NCBI RefSeq assembly: GCF_000271305.1
Contig: NZ_AKGD01000004.1
Span: forward strand, 496,001-560,000
Length of the DNA stretch: 64,000 nucleotides
DNA from: Hydrocarboniphaga effusa AP103
GTDB taxonomy: Bacteria > Pseudomonadota > Gammaproteobacteria > Nevskiales > Nevskiaceae
Reading direction: 5' to 3'
Shown here: positions 16,719-27,061 of the stretch, piece after piece
How the letters are laid out: every line of letters starts with the position of its first letter
Position numbering within the stretch: position 1 is the stretch's first letter
Notes under the pieces: generated by a model
The model's database searches: none
The model's input: the letters and a program-made list of their open reading frames with translations, nothing else
Told to the model about the DNA's origin: nothing
Position numbers and translations under genes: made by a program

Positions 16719-17191
16719 TGCAGAAGACCGGATGCATCTGGCTCTGCATCGCACTGACGATGCTGCTGGCGGGCTGCGCGGGCTTCGGGGGCGACATTCC
16801 GGCGCAGATCAGCGACACGCGGCAAACCATCGTGTTCGAAGCCACGGGACAGATCGGGCGGCCATATCGCTACGGCGGAACCACGCCGGACGGCTTCGAC
16901 TGCAGCGGGCTCACGCGCTACGTCTACGCACAGGCCGGCGTGAGCCTGCCGCGTTCGACGCGCGAGCAGCACGACGCCGGCAGGACCATCAAGATCAGCC
17001 AGGCCCAGCCGGGCGATCTGCTGTTCTACCGATTCGGCCGCAGCGGCGGAAACGTCGATCACGTCGCCATTTATCTCGGCAACGGCGAGGCGGTGCATGC
17101 ACCGGCAACCGGACGCACCGTGATCGTCGCGAGCGTCGGCGATCCGTGGTGGGAGAAGCGCTTCGTCAATGCGGTTCGCGTAATCCCCTAA
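16718..17191 (+). CDS. NlpC/P60 family lipoprotein
   Basis: A 157-residue lipoprotein: signal sequence with lipobox LLAGC (C20), then a compact NlpC/P60 domain. The catalytic set is intact: C62 in DCSGL, H115 in DHVAIYLG and H127 in AVHAPATG. Family members are cell-wall endopeptidases cleaving D-Glu-mDAP bonds (MepS/Spr and YafL types in E. coli). Residue +2 after the lipid Cys is Ala, so outer-membrane sorting is expected. The start at 16718 overlaps the GST stop; the longer in-frame start at 16631 lies wholly inside the GST gene and is rejected. Confidence 0.93.
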   Translation: MQKTGCIWLCIALTMLLAGCAGFGGDIPAQISDTRQTIVFEATGQIGRPYRYGGTTPDGFDCSGLTRYVYAQAGVSLPRSTREQHDAGRTIKISQAQPGDLLFYRFGRSGGNVDHVAIYLGNGEAVHAPATGRTVIVASVGDPWWEKRFVNAVRVIP

Positions 17192-17291
17192 AACGAAACC
17201 CCGAAGCGCGAGACTGCGGCAACACCCTTCAGGATGCTGCCGCCGTTCGACGACGGCTAAAGTCGCCCGATAGCCAGGCTGCGCCCGGACC

Positions 17292-18494
17292 TCACCATAC
17301 CGTCGCCGTGTGACTGGGCGTGGCCAGGCGAATGTCGCCGAATTCCGCCTTGCCCTCTCCACGGCCGAACACGCTGTTGGCGATGAGCCAGACGCGAACC
17401 ACACGCTTGGGCGGAGGACCGCCGACGGCCTTGGCATAGTCCTTCAGCAGCGAGCGTTCCTCACTGAGCCAGCGGCCGAGTTCGGCTTCGCCGCTGCGCG
17501 CCACGATGTGGGTCTCGCGATCCGCCCAGGCCTCGAGCGGACAGGCGAAGTGGGTTCCCGCCGGCAATTTACGGCTCCACAGATAGGTGAGATCGCGACC
17601 GTTGTCGAACTCCACCGCGATGCTCAGGTAGTCGTGCGTGGCGGCCGTGTCTTCCGCGGCAAGCCCGGGCAGCATGTCGACCTTCCAGCGCCAGGACAGC
17701 TTGAGATCGTCCGTCAGCGCCTGGTCCGTGGGACGCTGAAGGATGGCGACGTCCGCTTGCGTGTGTACGTCCATGCGTCTGCGCGGGCCGCCGTCACCGT
17801 TGGCCGAACGCTCGTGGAAGATTTCCGCCGGACCCAGCTCCCACAGGTAGGACCAGCCCGCCGGCACGGTGGGCGGATGCGCCAGGCGTTCCCGCTCGGC
17901 CTGCACCCAGGGCGCCGAAGCCGCATCCAGCGTGGCCAGTGCCTGCACCGGATCGGCCTGCCGTGCCCAGCGGATCAGCCCCACGCTGACGGTTCCGCCG
18001 CCATCGGCGTTGAAGGGCTGGGGCTGCGGCAGGTAACGTCCGTCGCGGCTCAGCCAGCGCGTCGGGAAAGTCTTGAGTTGCAGTGTGCCACCACGATCGG
18101 CGGTGAACGTATCGGTATGGCGCGTTCCGTGGAAAACCGGTCCCCGCGCACCGATACGCGCCCAGGCCACCAGCGGCTGATCCAGGCCGAGCTGGTAGGC
18201 ACGCGACAGCCATACCGTGCCGCCGACGACGATCGTGACGCGGTCGCCCGCGTCGAGGGCCATTCCGGTGTCGAGCCAGCCATCGACGTCGGCGCTCAGT
18301 TGCAGCACTTTCGCATCACGCACGGATTTGCCCGCCAGCGGCGCGACGGCCTGCCTGAACTGGGTATCGAATGCCTCGACCGTGGTCTTGCTCAAGGGCA
18401 CCGCCGCCTGCGCCGAACCCGCAGCGACCGCCAGCCAAACCGCCAGCCAAACTGCCCGCAACCGGCCGTGCCTTCCTCCTGAAACGAATGTCAT
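17292..18494 (-). CDS. Exported DUF3047 protein with N-terminal beta-sandwich-like region
   Basis: A 400-residue secreted protein. The signal peptide ends near AQA at residue 30. Residues about 55-180 (DGWLDTGMALDAGDRVTIVVGG) resemble LecA/PA-IL-like carbohydrate-binding sandwiches in style, a weak similarity. The C-terminal half fits DUF3047: LSWRWKVD, YLSIAVEFDNGRDLTYLWS, GRWLSEERSLLKDY and a final FGDIRL. The family has no known activity. It is convergent with the NlpC/P60 gene and divergent from a sensor kinase across about 185 bp, so that two-component system may control it (inference). Confidence 0.75.
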   Translation of the reverse strand: MTFVSGGRHGRLRAVWLAVWLAVAAGSAQAAVPLSKTTVEAFDTQFRQAVAPLAGKSVRDAKVLQLSADVDGWLDTGMALDAGDRVTIVVGGTVWLSRAYQLGLDQPLVAWARIGARGPVFHGTRHTDTFTADRGGTLQLKTFPTRWLSRDGRYLPQPQPFNADGGGTVSVGLIRWARQADPVQALATLDAASAPWVQAERERLAHPPTVPAGWSYLWELGPAEIFHERSANGDGGPRRRMDVHTQADVAILQRPTDQALTDDLKLSWRWKVDMLPGLAAEDTAATHDYLSIAVEFDNGRDLTYLWSRKLPAGTHFACPLEAWADRETHIVARSGEAELGRWLSEERSLLKDYAKAVGGPPPKRVVRVWLIANSVFGRGEGKAEFGDIRLATPSHTATVW

Positions 18495-18678
18495 CGCCCG
18501 CTCCTCCGTCTTGTCTTGGTGTCGGCACGATAGTGATCGCCGCCCGAAGGCCGCTACCGAAAACTGACTCCCGCATGCCGGGCAATTTGCCCGCGTGAAA
18601 CCGATGTCGCGGCGGACGCGACATCACATGAAACAATGGCGCCGGGCGAGCGGGATCGCTGCATAAGAGGAAGCAGAC

Positions 18679-20025
18679 ATGAGCCTGAAGTGGCATCTAC
18701 TGATACGCATGACGTTGCTCGGGCTGCTGTGCTGGGCCGCGGTCAGCCTCGCCGTGATCGCCAGTGCCGCGAGCCGCACCCGCAGCGAACTCGAGCAGCG
18801 CGCGGACCGACTGGCACAGCACATGGAGCTCGACCTGGCCTGGCAGATGACCGCCGCGGCGGCCGGCGAGCGTTCCCCGGAGCTTTCGCGCATCGCCGCC
18901 GCCATGCCGGAGCCCTTGTGCATCCGCTATGTCGCGATGAACGGGCGCGAAGACGAACATGGCTGCGAAACCGAGCCGGCCACCCGCGCGCATCACCGCC
19001 TGCCGCGCTGGCTTGCCGGGCTGATCCCGGTCGCGCCCACGCTCGAACGGCCGGTACGGCTTTGGGGCCAGACCGCCGGCACCGCACGCTTCACGCCGGA
19101 CCCGCAGCGCCTGTTCGACGCCGAGTGGAACACCGTGCGCAAGCTCTCCGGCCTGGCAGCACTCACCATCATCGCATTGGACGCGCTGGTGTTCTGGATG
19201 ATCGGCCACGCGCTGAGCCCGACCCGCCAGATCGTCGCGGCACTGGATCGCCTCGCCGGTAGCGGCGTGCCCGCGCCGGAGCAGCTGCCGCGCTATCAGG
19301 TTCGCGAGTTCCGCGACATTTCCGACGGCGTACGGCAGCTGGCACTGCGGTTGAAGCAGGCCTCGGACCTGCGCGACCAGCTCACCTCCAAACTGATCCG
19401 CATCCAGGAGGACGAGCGCCGCGAACTGACCCACGCACTGCACGAGGAAGTCGGCCAGTCCGTCGCCGCTACCGCGGTGGCGGTCGCGCTGCTGCGCATG
19501 CGCATCGGCGACGGCGAGGCCATGGACGAAAACGATCTGGAAGAAATCGATCAGACGGTGGAGCAGACCCAGGTGGCCCTGCGCAGCCTGCTGCTGCGCG
19601 TCCGGCCGCCGCTGTTCGAACAGCAGGGACTGGTCTCGGCGCTCAACGATCTCGTCACCGGCTGGCGCGCGCGTCTGCGCGGGCGTCCGCAGCTGCACTT
19701 GGCCACTGCCGGCCATGATCTGGCGGGCATTGGCGGCGAACAGGCGCTTTGCCTGTACCGGGTGATGCAGGAATGCCTGAGCAACATCGCGCGCCATGCG
19801 GGCGACAGCCAGCGCGCCGAGATCGCGCTGCACTGCGGTCCCCGTGGCGTGGAAGCCCGTGTCAGCAACGATGTCCCTGGCGACCGAATCGTCAGCCGTG
19901 GCAGCGGCATGGGCCTGCAGCTGCTGGAAGAACGCCTGCGCTCGCTCGGCGGTTGCCTGGAGATCGAGGCGACGGCGTCACGATTCGACGTCTGCGCCCG
20001 CCTGCCCGCCGGGAACCCGGCATGA
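18679..20025 (+). CDS. NarX/MoxY-type sensor histidine kinase
   Basis: A 448-residue inner-membrane kinase. Membrane segments lie at about 8-30 and 158-178 and flank a short periplasmic region like the LapD/MoxY N-terminal domain. A HAMP-like linker follows, then a HisKA_3-type dimerisation helix with DERRELTHALHEEVGQ, phosphoacceptor H255. The HATPase domain shows QECLSNIARHA, VSNDV and GSGMGL. The signal is unknown; two periplasmic Cys (81 and 96) could form a disulfide. It overlaps its regulator by ATGA and is divergent from the DUF3047 gene. Confidence 0.92.
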   Translation: MSLKWHLLIRMTLLGLLCWAAVSLAVIASAASRTRSELEQRADRLAQHMELDLAWQMTAAAAGERSPELSRIAAAMPEPLCIRYVAMNGREDEHGCETEPATRAHHRLPRWLAGLIPVAPTLERPVRLWGQTAGTARFTPDPQRLFDAEWNTVRKLSGLAALTIIALDALVFWMIGHALSPTRQIVAALDRLAGSGVPAPEQLPRYQVREFRDISDGVRQLALRLKQASDLRDQLTSKLIRIQEDERRELTHALHEEVGQSVAATAVAVALLRMRIGDGEAMDENDLEEIDQTVEQTQVALRSLLLRVRPPLFEQQGLVSALNDLVTGWRARLRGRPQLHLATAGHDLAGIGGEQALCLYRVMQECLSNIARHAGDSQRAEIALHCGPRGVEARVSNDVPGDRIVSRGSGMGLQLLEERLRSLGGCLEIEATASRFDVCARLPAGNPA

Positions 20026-20696
20026 GCGGCCCCGGAACCCCGCAACCCTGGCGCGTCCTGCTGGCGGACGATCACGCGGTGGTCCGTGCCGGCTACCGGC
20101 ATCTGCTGGAACGCCACGGAAAAGTCAGCGTGGTCGCCGAAGCCGATCATGCGGACGAAGCCTATCGCCTGTATCGCGAGCACCGTCCCGACCTGTTCAT
20201 CACCGACATCACCATGCCGGGCGCCAGCGGCCTGGATGCCATCCGGCGCGTGCTGCTGATAGAACCTTCGGCGCGCGTACTGGTGTTCAGCATGCATGTA
20301 TCGCCGGACTTCGCGCTCGCGGCGCTGCGCTCGGGAGCCTGGGGCTACGTCACCAAGAACAGCACGCCCGACGTGCTGCTGCGCGCCATCGGTGACGTGA
20401 TGGGCGGGCGCCAGGTGTTGAGCCCGGATATCGCGCAGGCGCTGGCCCTTGCCAGCGTATGCGGTGGACGCTCGCCACTCGAAGAACTGACGCCGCGCGA
20501 ATTCGACGTGTTGCTGCTGATGGTGGACCTGCACAGCGTGGAACGCATCGCCCAGGCGCTGCATTTGAGTACCAAGACCGTGCAGAACCTGCACTACCAG
20601 ATCAAGCGCAAGCTGCAGGTGAGCAACGATATAGAACTGGCCCAGCTCGCCATGTCCTGCGGCCTGGGGAATGCGCCGGCGCGCCCGTCACCATGA
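20022..20696 (+). CDS. LuxR/NarL-type response regulator
   Basis: A 224-residue regulator. The receiver has D16/D17, phosphoacceptor D62 (FITDITMPGASGLD) and K112 (YVTKNS). A C-terminal helix-turn-helix of the LuxR/GerE class spans about 157-215 (LTPREFDVLLLMVD, STKTVQNLHYQIKRKLQV). The recognition segment VERIAQALHLSTKTVQNL is somewhat unlike the usual form. The ATG at 20022 overlaps the kinase stop (ATGA). The cognate kinase is surely the upstream gene; the nearest candidate target is the DUF3047 gene or the operon itself. Confidence 0.93.
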   Translation: MSGPGTPQPWRVLLADDHAVVRAGYRHLLERHGKVSVVAEADHADEAYRLYREHRPDLFITDITMPGASGLDAIRRVLLIEPSARVLVFSMHVSPDFALAALRSGAWGYVTKNSTPDVLLRAIGDVMGGRQVLSPDIAQALALASVCGGRSPLEELTPREFDVLLLMVDLHSVERIAQALHLSTKTVQNLHYQIKRKLQVSNDIELAQLAMSCGLGNAPARPSP

Positions 20697-20740
20697 AAGC
20701 TGCCGATACGCGATAAGCCAATCGAAGCCCCGCTGCGATA

Positions 20741-20769
20741 AAAAAACGGGCGCATGCAGCGCCCGTTTT
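20741..20769. terminator. Bidirectional intrinsic terminator between the response regulator and htpG
   Basis: AAAACGGGCGC-ATGCA-GCGCCCGTTTT gives an 11-bp stem. The minus strand has the longer T-run (seven T), best for htpG; the plus strand has four. Confidence 0.92.
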
Positions 20770-20788
20770 CAGTTTCAGGCCAAGCCAA

Positions 20789-22645
<1,857 letters not shown>

Positions 22646-22758
22646 GACAGCGGGGCCTCCTCGGGGATTGTGTTCGCCCCTTCTACTGGGGATCGAATGC
22701 ACGACTTCAAGACGGCCGCATCCGAGGGATGCCAAACCGGCCTAAACGTACGCAACGC

Positions 22759-22790
22759 AAAAAGCCCGCGCCGGGAACCCGGGCGGGCTT
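22759..22790 (-). terminator. Intrinsic terminator after rplS
   Basis: On the minus strand AAGCCCGC pairs with GCGGGCTT around an inner CCGGG-TT-CCCGG stem with one bulged C, followed by T5. It ends the rpsP operon before htpG. Confidence 0.9.
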
Positions 22791-22819
22791 CATGACTTCA
22801 GTGCGGGAACCGCCGGCTT

Positions 22820-23173
22820 TTAGGCCAGCTTTTCCTTGATGCGAGCAGCACGGCCCTGCAGGTTGCGCAGGTAGTACAGCTTCGCACGGGCGACGTCGCC
22901 GCGACGCTTCACGATGATTTCGGCCACCTGCGGGCTGTAGGTCTGGAACACGCGCTCCACGCCTTCGCCATGGGCGACCTTGCGGACCGTGAACGCGGAG
23001 TTGATGCCGCGCGAACGCTTGGCGATCACCACGCCTTCATAGGCCTGCAGACGCTCGCGGTCGCCTTCCTTGACCTTGACCTTGACCTCGACCGTATCAC
23101 CGGGATTGAACTCGGGGATCTTCTTGTTCATCTGCTCGGCGTCGATCGCCGCAATGATCTTGCTCATGCTCAT
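22820..23173 (-). CDS. rplS: 50S ribosomal protein L19
   Basis: A 117-residue protein at the 30S-50S interface. FNPGDTVEVKVKVKEGDRERLQAYEGVVI, RGINSAFTVRKV and the GVERVFQTYSP stretch are typical of L19, as is the arginine- and lysine-rich C-terminus. ATG 23173 is preferred to 23167 because GGAG lies 7 bases upstream and because it gives an ATGA overlap with trmD. It is last in the rpsP-rimM-trmD-rplS operon. Confidence 0.97.
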   Translation of the reverse strand: MSMSKIIAAIDAEQMNKKIPEFNPGDTVEVKVKVKEGDRERLQAYEGVVIAKRSRGINSAFTVRKVAHGEGVERVFQTYSPQVAEIIVKRRGDVARAKLYYLRNLQGRAARIKEKLA

Positions 23174-23937
23174 CTGTGTGCTCCGTCCTGCTCGTGCAAC
23201 TGCTCTATGACGATCTCACGGAGCAGTTTGAGCTGTTCCGCATCCAACTTCAGTTCATTCAACAGGTCGGGGCGCCGCAACAGCGTCCGCTCCAACCCCT
23301 GCTTGAGGCGCCAGCGGCGAATCGCCGCGTGGTCACCGCTCATCAACACTTCCGGCACTGATTCGCCGCGCCAGACTTCCGGCCGCGAATAGTGCGGGTG
23401 ATCCAGCAAGCCGTTCGAGAACGAGTCACTGGCCGCCGATCCTTCATGCCCCAGCACGCCGGGCAACAAGCGCGCAATGCTGTCAACGATCAGCATCGCG
23501 GGCAGTTCACCACCGGAGAGCACGAAATCACCCACCGACAGCTCGAGGTCGATCTGCGGTGCGACCCGCTCGTCGATGCCCTCGTAGCGCCCGCAGATCA
23601 GGATCAGCCCCGGCTCTGCGCTCAAGCGTTCCGCCCATCGCTGGTCGAAGCGCTCGCCCTGCGGCGACAGACTCACGACCTTCGCAGGCCCCTGCTGATC
23701 ATTGATAGCGGCTCTCGCCGCTTCGATCGCCTGGGTCAGCGGCTCGGCCTGGATCACCATGCCCGGACCACCACCGAAGGTTCGCTCGTCGACGCGTCTC
23801 CAGCGATTTCCGCTGTAGTCGCGCAACTGCCGCGTACTCAACTGCATCGCCCCACGTTCGACTGCAACGCGCGGCATCCCAAACCTGGCGACCTGTTCCA
23901 CCAGCTCCGGAAACAAGGTCAGAACCTCGATCTTCAT
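23170..23937 (-). CDS. trmD: tRNA (guanine-N1-)-methyltransferase TrmD
   Basis: SAM-dependent methylation of G37 in tRNAs reading CNN codons, which keeps the reading frame. The 255-residue knotted SPOUT enzyme starts MKIEVLTLFPELVE and shows FGGGPGMVIQAEPL, LICGRYEGIDERV and LSGGELPAM, the knot and SAM-binding loops, and DHPHYSRPEVW. ATG 23937 fits; an upstream in-frame start at 23964 overlaps rimM. It overlaps rplS by 4 bases and follows rimM by 8 bp. Confidence 0.97.
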   Translation of the reverse strand: MKIEVLTLFPELVEQVARFGMPRVAVERGAMQLSTRQLRDYSGNRWRRVDERTFGGGPGMVIQAEPLTQAIEAARAAINDQQGPAKVVSLSPQGERFDQRWAERLSAEPGLILICGRYEGIDERVAPQIDLELSVGDFVLSGGELPAMLIVDSIARLLPGVLGHEGSAASDSFSNGLLDHPHYSRPEVWRGESVPEVLMSGDHAAIRRWRLKQGLERTLLRRPDLLNELKLDAEQLKLLREIVIEQLHEQDGAHR

Positions 23938-23945
23938 CGAAGCCC

Positions 23946-24464
23946 TCAATAATCCAGCTGCCAATCGGCAACGATGAGGCGTTCACTCATGTCGACCGAC
24001 TTGATGATCGGCCCCTTGACGTAAGGAATCAGCCTCTCGACTTCGCCTTGCGACAACACCAGCACGTCCTGAGCGCCGTTGCTGGTCAGGCTGTCGACGA
24101 TACCGAGCTCGACGCCGTCTTCATTCACCACCTTGCAACCGACCAGATCGGCCCAGTAATGCTCGCCTTCGTCGGGCTCGGGCATTTCGTCCCGATCCAC
24201 CAGAATCTCCGCGCCGATCAATGCGGCGGCGACATCTCGATCGGTGATCGGCTTGCCTTCGGCATCACCGATCCGGGCGATCAGGCCTTTGTTCTGCACC
24301 TGCCCTTCGAGCAGGGTCACCTCGGACTCCTTACCGTGCTGGGACAACGTCCAACGCGGGTAATCCAGCAGGTTTTCGATAGGGCGCGTGTAGGAATGCA
24401 GCTTCACCCATCCGCGAACCCCGAAAACCCCGGCGACGCGGCCCAGCGTCAGCCGGCGAACCAC
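23946..24464 (-). CDS. rimM: 16S rRNA processing protein RimM
   Basis: A 172-residue 30S assembly factor that binds S19 and helps mature the 16S 3' domain. The N-terminal RimM domain begins TLGRVAGVFGVRGWVKLHSYT; the C-terminal PRC-barrel region has EHYWADLVGCKVV, GIVDSLTSNGAQDVLVL and LIPYVKGPI. The start is GTG at 24464, 8 bp after the rpsP stop. It is the second gene of the rpsP-rimM-trmD-rplS operon. Confidence 0.95.
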   Translation of the reverse strand: MVRRLTLGRVAGVFGVRGWVKLHSYTRPIENLLDYPRWTLSQHGKESEVTLLEGQVQNKGLIARIGDAEGKPITDRDVAAALIGAEILVDRDEMPEPDEGEHYWADLVGCKVVNEDGVELGIVDSLTSNGAQDVLVLSQGEVERLIPYVKGPIIKSVDMSERLIVADWQLDY

Positions 24465-24472
24465 AGCCGAAC

Positions 24473-24727
24473 TCAGGCCGCGGCCGGAGCCGGAGCGGTC
24501 TTGACGAGGTAAGCCACGCGCTCGGAAATCTGCGCGCCGCTCTTGCTCCAGTGATCAACGCGAGCCAAGTCGAGCACGAGCTTCTGCTCGCCGCCACGGG
24601 CGTTCGGGTTGTAGTAGCCCAGACGTTCGATGAAACGGCCGTCGCGCGAGCTGCGGCTCTCGGTCGCAACCACGTGATAGAACGGGCGCTTCTTGGCGCC
24701 GGCGCGAGCCAGACGAATCTTGACCAT
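24473..24727 (-). CDS. rpsP: 30S ribosomal protein S16
   Basis: An 84-residue protein starting MVKIRLARAGAKKRPFYHVV, the standard S16 N-terminus, with RDGRFIERLGYYNP and KSGAQISERV. The C-terminus ends in a Pro/Ala tail. ATG 24727 is chosen over the in-frame start at 24769 on family alignment. It is the first gene of the operon, with a sigma70-like promoter about 73 bp upstream. Confidence 0.97.
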   Translation of the reverse strand: MVKIRLARAGAKKRPFYHVVATESRSSRDGRFIERLGYYNPNARGGEQKLVLDLARVDHWSKSGAQISERVAYLVKTAPAPAAA

Positions 24728-24799
24728 GCTTAATCCAGTGAGTCCAAAAACCAATTGAATGCGGATCAACCGACCCAGGCGGGCCGTTGAAGGGCGCGT

Positions 24800-24827
24800 A
24801 TTGTAGCGACTTCTTTGTAAATGTGAA
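24800..24827 (-). promoter_or_regulatory. Sigma70-type promoter for the rpsP operon
   Basis: On the minus strand TTCACA (24827-24822) and TACAAT (24805-24800) are spaced by 16 bases, predicting a start near 24793 and a leader of about 65 bases before rpsP. Confidence 0.65.
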
Positions 24828-25072
24828 GCTTATGAAACACCTGCGTGACGACCGCCCGTCGGTCATGCCAAGCTTGCCGAACGGCGCCGTCCGGGATTAC
24901 CCCCCAGATGCGGCAGGCCGATTTCCAGCCGGTCTCGCATGCCTGGCCCATGGCAGGAGCGTCATCATCGGCATGCCCTTGTCGGATTCGGCCCAACGTA
25001 GCGGGCGCCGTTGGTGGGCATCGTTCCGGCAACCGTTCAACTGCTCACCTGAGTCGTGCGTTGGCACTCAGC
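24828..25072. other. Gene-free stretch between the rpsP promoter and the thioredoxin-like gene
   Basis: Together with the promoter region, about 345 bp between rpsP and the next gene have no convincing ORF on either strand. I see no T-tailed hairpin, no tRNA and no repeat matching the nested palindrome found elsewhere in the window. It may carry the 3' region of the thioredoxin-like gene only. Confidence 0.5.
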
Positions 25073-25621
25073 TCAGTTCGCTCGCTTGATCAATGCCAGA
25101 ACGCGCGTCTTGAGTTCGGCCGTATAACCCTTGCCGTAACCGGCGTAGATCATCTGTACGCGCCCGTTGCGGTCGATCAGGTAGGTCGCCGGCAAGCGCC
25201 AGAGCTTGTAGGTCTGCGGCGCGATGCCGATCTGATCGGCGACGACCGGGAAATCCACTTTCACGTGCTGCAGGAAAGCGCGCGGCTTCGCCACTTCGGG
25301 ATCGGTGGCGACCGACAGCACCTCGAAATCGTCGACGTAGCCCTCGCGGTGCAAAGCATTGCGCATCGCGTTGAGCTCCGGCATCGATTCGTTACAGGGA
25401 CCGCACCAGGTCGCCCAGAAATCGACCAGCACGACTTTTCCCTTGAGCCTGCTGAGCTTGATGCCGGCCGGTCCCTGCAGAACGATGCCGGCCGCCTCGG
25501 GGGCGACATCGCCGATGCCCACGACGTACGGGACGGTACCGGCACTGGCGACCAGGGGCGTCAACACCAGCCCGAGCACCAGGCCTCGCCACCCGCGGAG
25601 ACCGGAGACGCCTCGGCTCAT
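25073..25621 (-). CDS. TlpA/ResA-like exported thioredoxin-fold protein
   Basis: A 182-residue protein with an N-terminal signal or anchor (about 10-27, ending VASAG) followed by a TlpA-type thioredoxin fold. Redox pair C73/C76 in FWATWCGPC, cis-Pro in the LPATYLIDRNG loop and DPEVAKPRAFLQ support a periplasmic thiol-disulfide reductase, often involved in cytochrome c maturation. A CcsA-like gene lies 2.4 kb away, but the link is only suggestive. ATG 25621 overlaps the ffh stop (ATGA). A longer in-frame reading through the ffh region is out of frame with ffh and is not real. Confidence 0.88.
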   Translation of the reverse strand: MSRGVSGLRGWRGLVLGLVLTPLVASAGTVPYVVGIGDVAPEAAGIVLQGPAGIKLSRLKGKVVLVDFWATWCGPCNESMPELNAMRNALHREGYVDDFEVLSVATDPEVAKPRAFLQHVKVDFPVVADQIGIAPQTYKLWRLPATYLIDRNGRVQMIYAGYGKGYTAELKTRVLALIKRAN

Positions 25622-26982
25622 CTGCGCGGCATCATCCCGGGCGGAAGGCGGCCGGCGAGCCCGCGCATGAGCTTGGCCATGCCACCGTTGGCGACCTTCT
25701 TCATCATGTCGCGCGTGGTGTCGAACTGGCGCAGCAGCTTGTTGACCTCCTGCACCTCGACGCCGCTGCCGGCCGCGATGCGGCGCTTGCGCGAGGCCTT
25801 GATCAGATCCGGGAACTTGCGCTCCTGCGGGGTCATCGAGTTGATGATCGCGACGACCTTGCCCATTTCCTTGCCGGCATTGACGTTCTTCATCTGCGCC
25901 TGGATCTGCGCACCGCCCGGCAGCTTCTCGATCAGCGACTCGATGCTGCCCATGTTCTGCACCTGCAGCATCTGCTCGCGGAAGTCCTCGAGATCGAAGC
26001 CCTTCTTGCTCTTGAGCTTCTGCGCGAGCTTGGCGGCCTTCTCGGCATCGACCTTCTTCGCCGTCTCTTCGATCAGCGAGAGCATGTCGCCCTGGCCGAT
26101 GATGCGGTTGGCGATGCGATCGGGATGGAAGACTTCGAGCTTGTCGCTCTTCTCGCCGACGCCGAGGAACTTGATCGGCTTGCCGGTGACGTGGCGCACC
26201 GACAGCGCCGCGCCACCGCGCGAATCGCCGTCGATCTTGGTCAGCACCACGCCCGTGAGCGGCACCGCGTCGGCGAAGGCGCGCGCGGTCTTGGCGGCGT
26301 CCTGGCCCGTCATCGAGTCGACCACGAACAGGGTTTCGACCGGGTTGACCGCCGCGTGCAGCTGGGCAATCTCGGCCATCATCTCCTGGTCGACGGTCGT
26401 GCGGCCGGCGGTGTCGACGATCAGCACGTCGGCGTACTGCTTGCGCGCATGCGCGAGCGCCGCGGTGGCGATCGCGACGGGCGACTCGCCGACCGCCGAC
26501 GGGAACCATTCGACGCCGACCTGGCCGGCGACGATGCGCAGCTGCTCGATCGCAGCCGGACGGTAGACGTCCGCCGAGACGACGATGACGTTCTTCTTGT
26601 CCTCGGTCTTGAGCTTGCGCGCGAGCTTGCCGGTGGTGGTGGTCTTGCCCGAGCCCTGCAAGCCGGCCATCAGGATCACCGCGGGCGGCTGGGCGCGCAG
26701 GTTGATCGGCTCGGCGGTACCGCCGAGCGTGGTCGTGAGCTCCTGCTGGACGATGCGCAGAAACGCCTGGCCCGGGGTCAGCGACTGGGTGATCTCGACG
26801 CCGAGCGCGCGCGCCTTGACCTTGTCGATGAAGTCCTTGATGACCGGCAGGGCGACGTCGGCTTCGAGCAGGGCCATGCGCAGTTCGCGCGCAGCGGCGG
26901 AAATCTGCTCTTCGGTCAGGCGGCCCTGGCCCCGAATCGAATCGAGCACGCGGGTCAGTCGGGATGTCAGGTTCTCGAACAC
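25618..26982 (-). CDS. ffh: Signal recognition particle protein Ffh
   Basis: The SRP GTPase targeting membrane proteins with 4.5S RNA to FtsY. The 454-residue protein shows the N helical domain (MFENLTSRLTRVLDSIRGQG), G domain with GLQGSGKTTTTGKLA, DTAGR and TKIDGDSRGGAAL, and a methionine-rich M domain with MQVQNMGS-like text, QERKFPDLIKASRKRRIAAGSG and a C-terminal Met-rich tail. The start is GTG at 26982. It is divergent from the CcsA-like and CNNM genes except for the interposed MBL gene, a variant of the ffh-ypjD-corB cluster of gammaproteobacteria. Confidence 0.97.
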   Translation of the reverse strand: MFENLTSRLTRVLDSIRGQGRLTEEQISAAARELRMALLEADVALPVIKDFIDKVKARALGVEITQSLTPGQAFLRIVQQELTTTLGGTAEPINLRAQPPAVILMAGLQGSGKTTTTGKLARKLKTEDKKNVIVVSADVYRPAAIEQLRIVAGQVGVEWFPSAVGESPVAIATAALAHARKQYADVLIVDTAGRTTVDQEMMAEIAQLHAAVNPVETLFVVDSMTGQDAAKTARAFADAVPLTGVVLTKIDGDSRGGAALSVRHVTGKPIKFLGVGEKSDKLEVFHPDRIANRIIGQGDMLSLIEETAKKVDAEKAAKLAQKLKSKKGFDLEDFREQMLQVQNMGSIESLIEKLPGGAQIQAQMKNVNAGKEMGKVVAIINSMTPQERKFPDLIKASRKRRIAAGSGVEVQEVNKLLRQFDTTRDMMKKVANGGMAKLMRGLAGRLPPGMMPRR

Positions 26983-27061
26983 GAAGCGGTCCGTTGCAGA
27001 AGGTGACGCCTAGTGTAGGACACAGTCGGCGACCGAGTCGGCCCGCCGGCACGGCCGCGGT

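Noticed and set aside
25073..27052. A 659-residue frame apparently fusing an Arg-rich region to the TlpA-like thioredoxin
   Set aside because: The N-terminal part is ffh read out of frame; the real thioredoxin-like gene starts at 25621 with a 4-base overlap.
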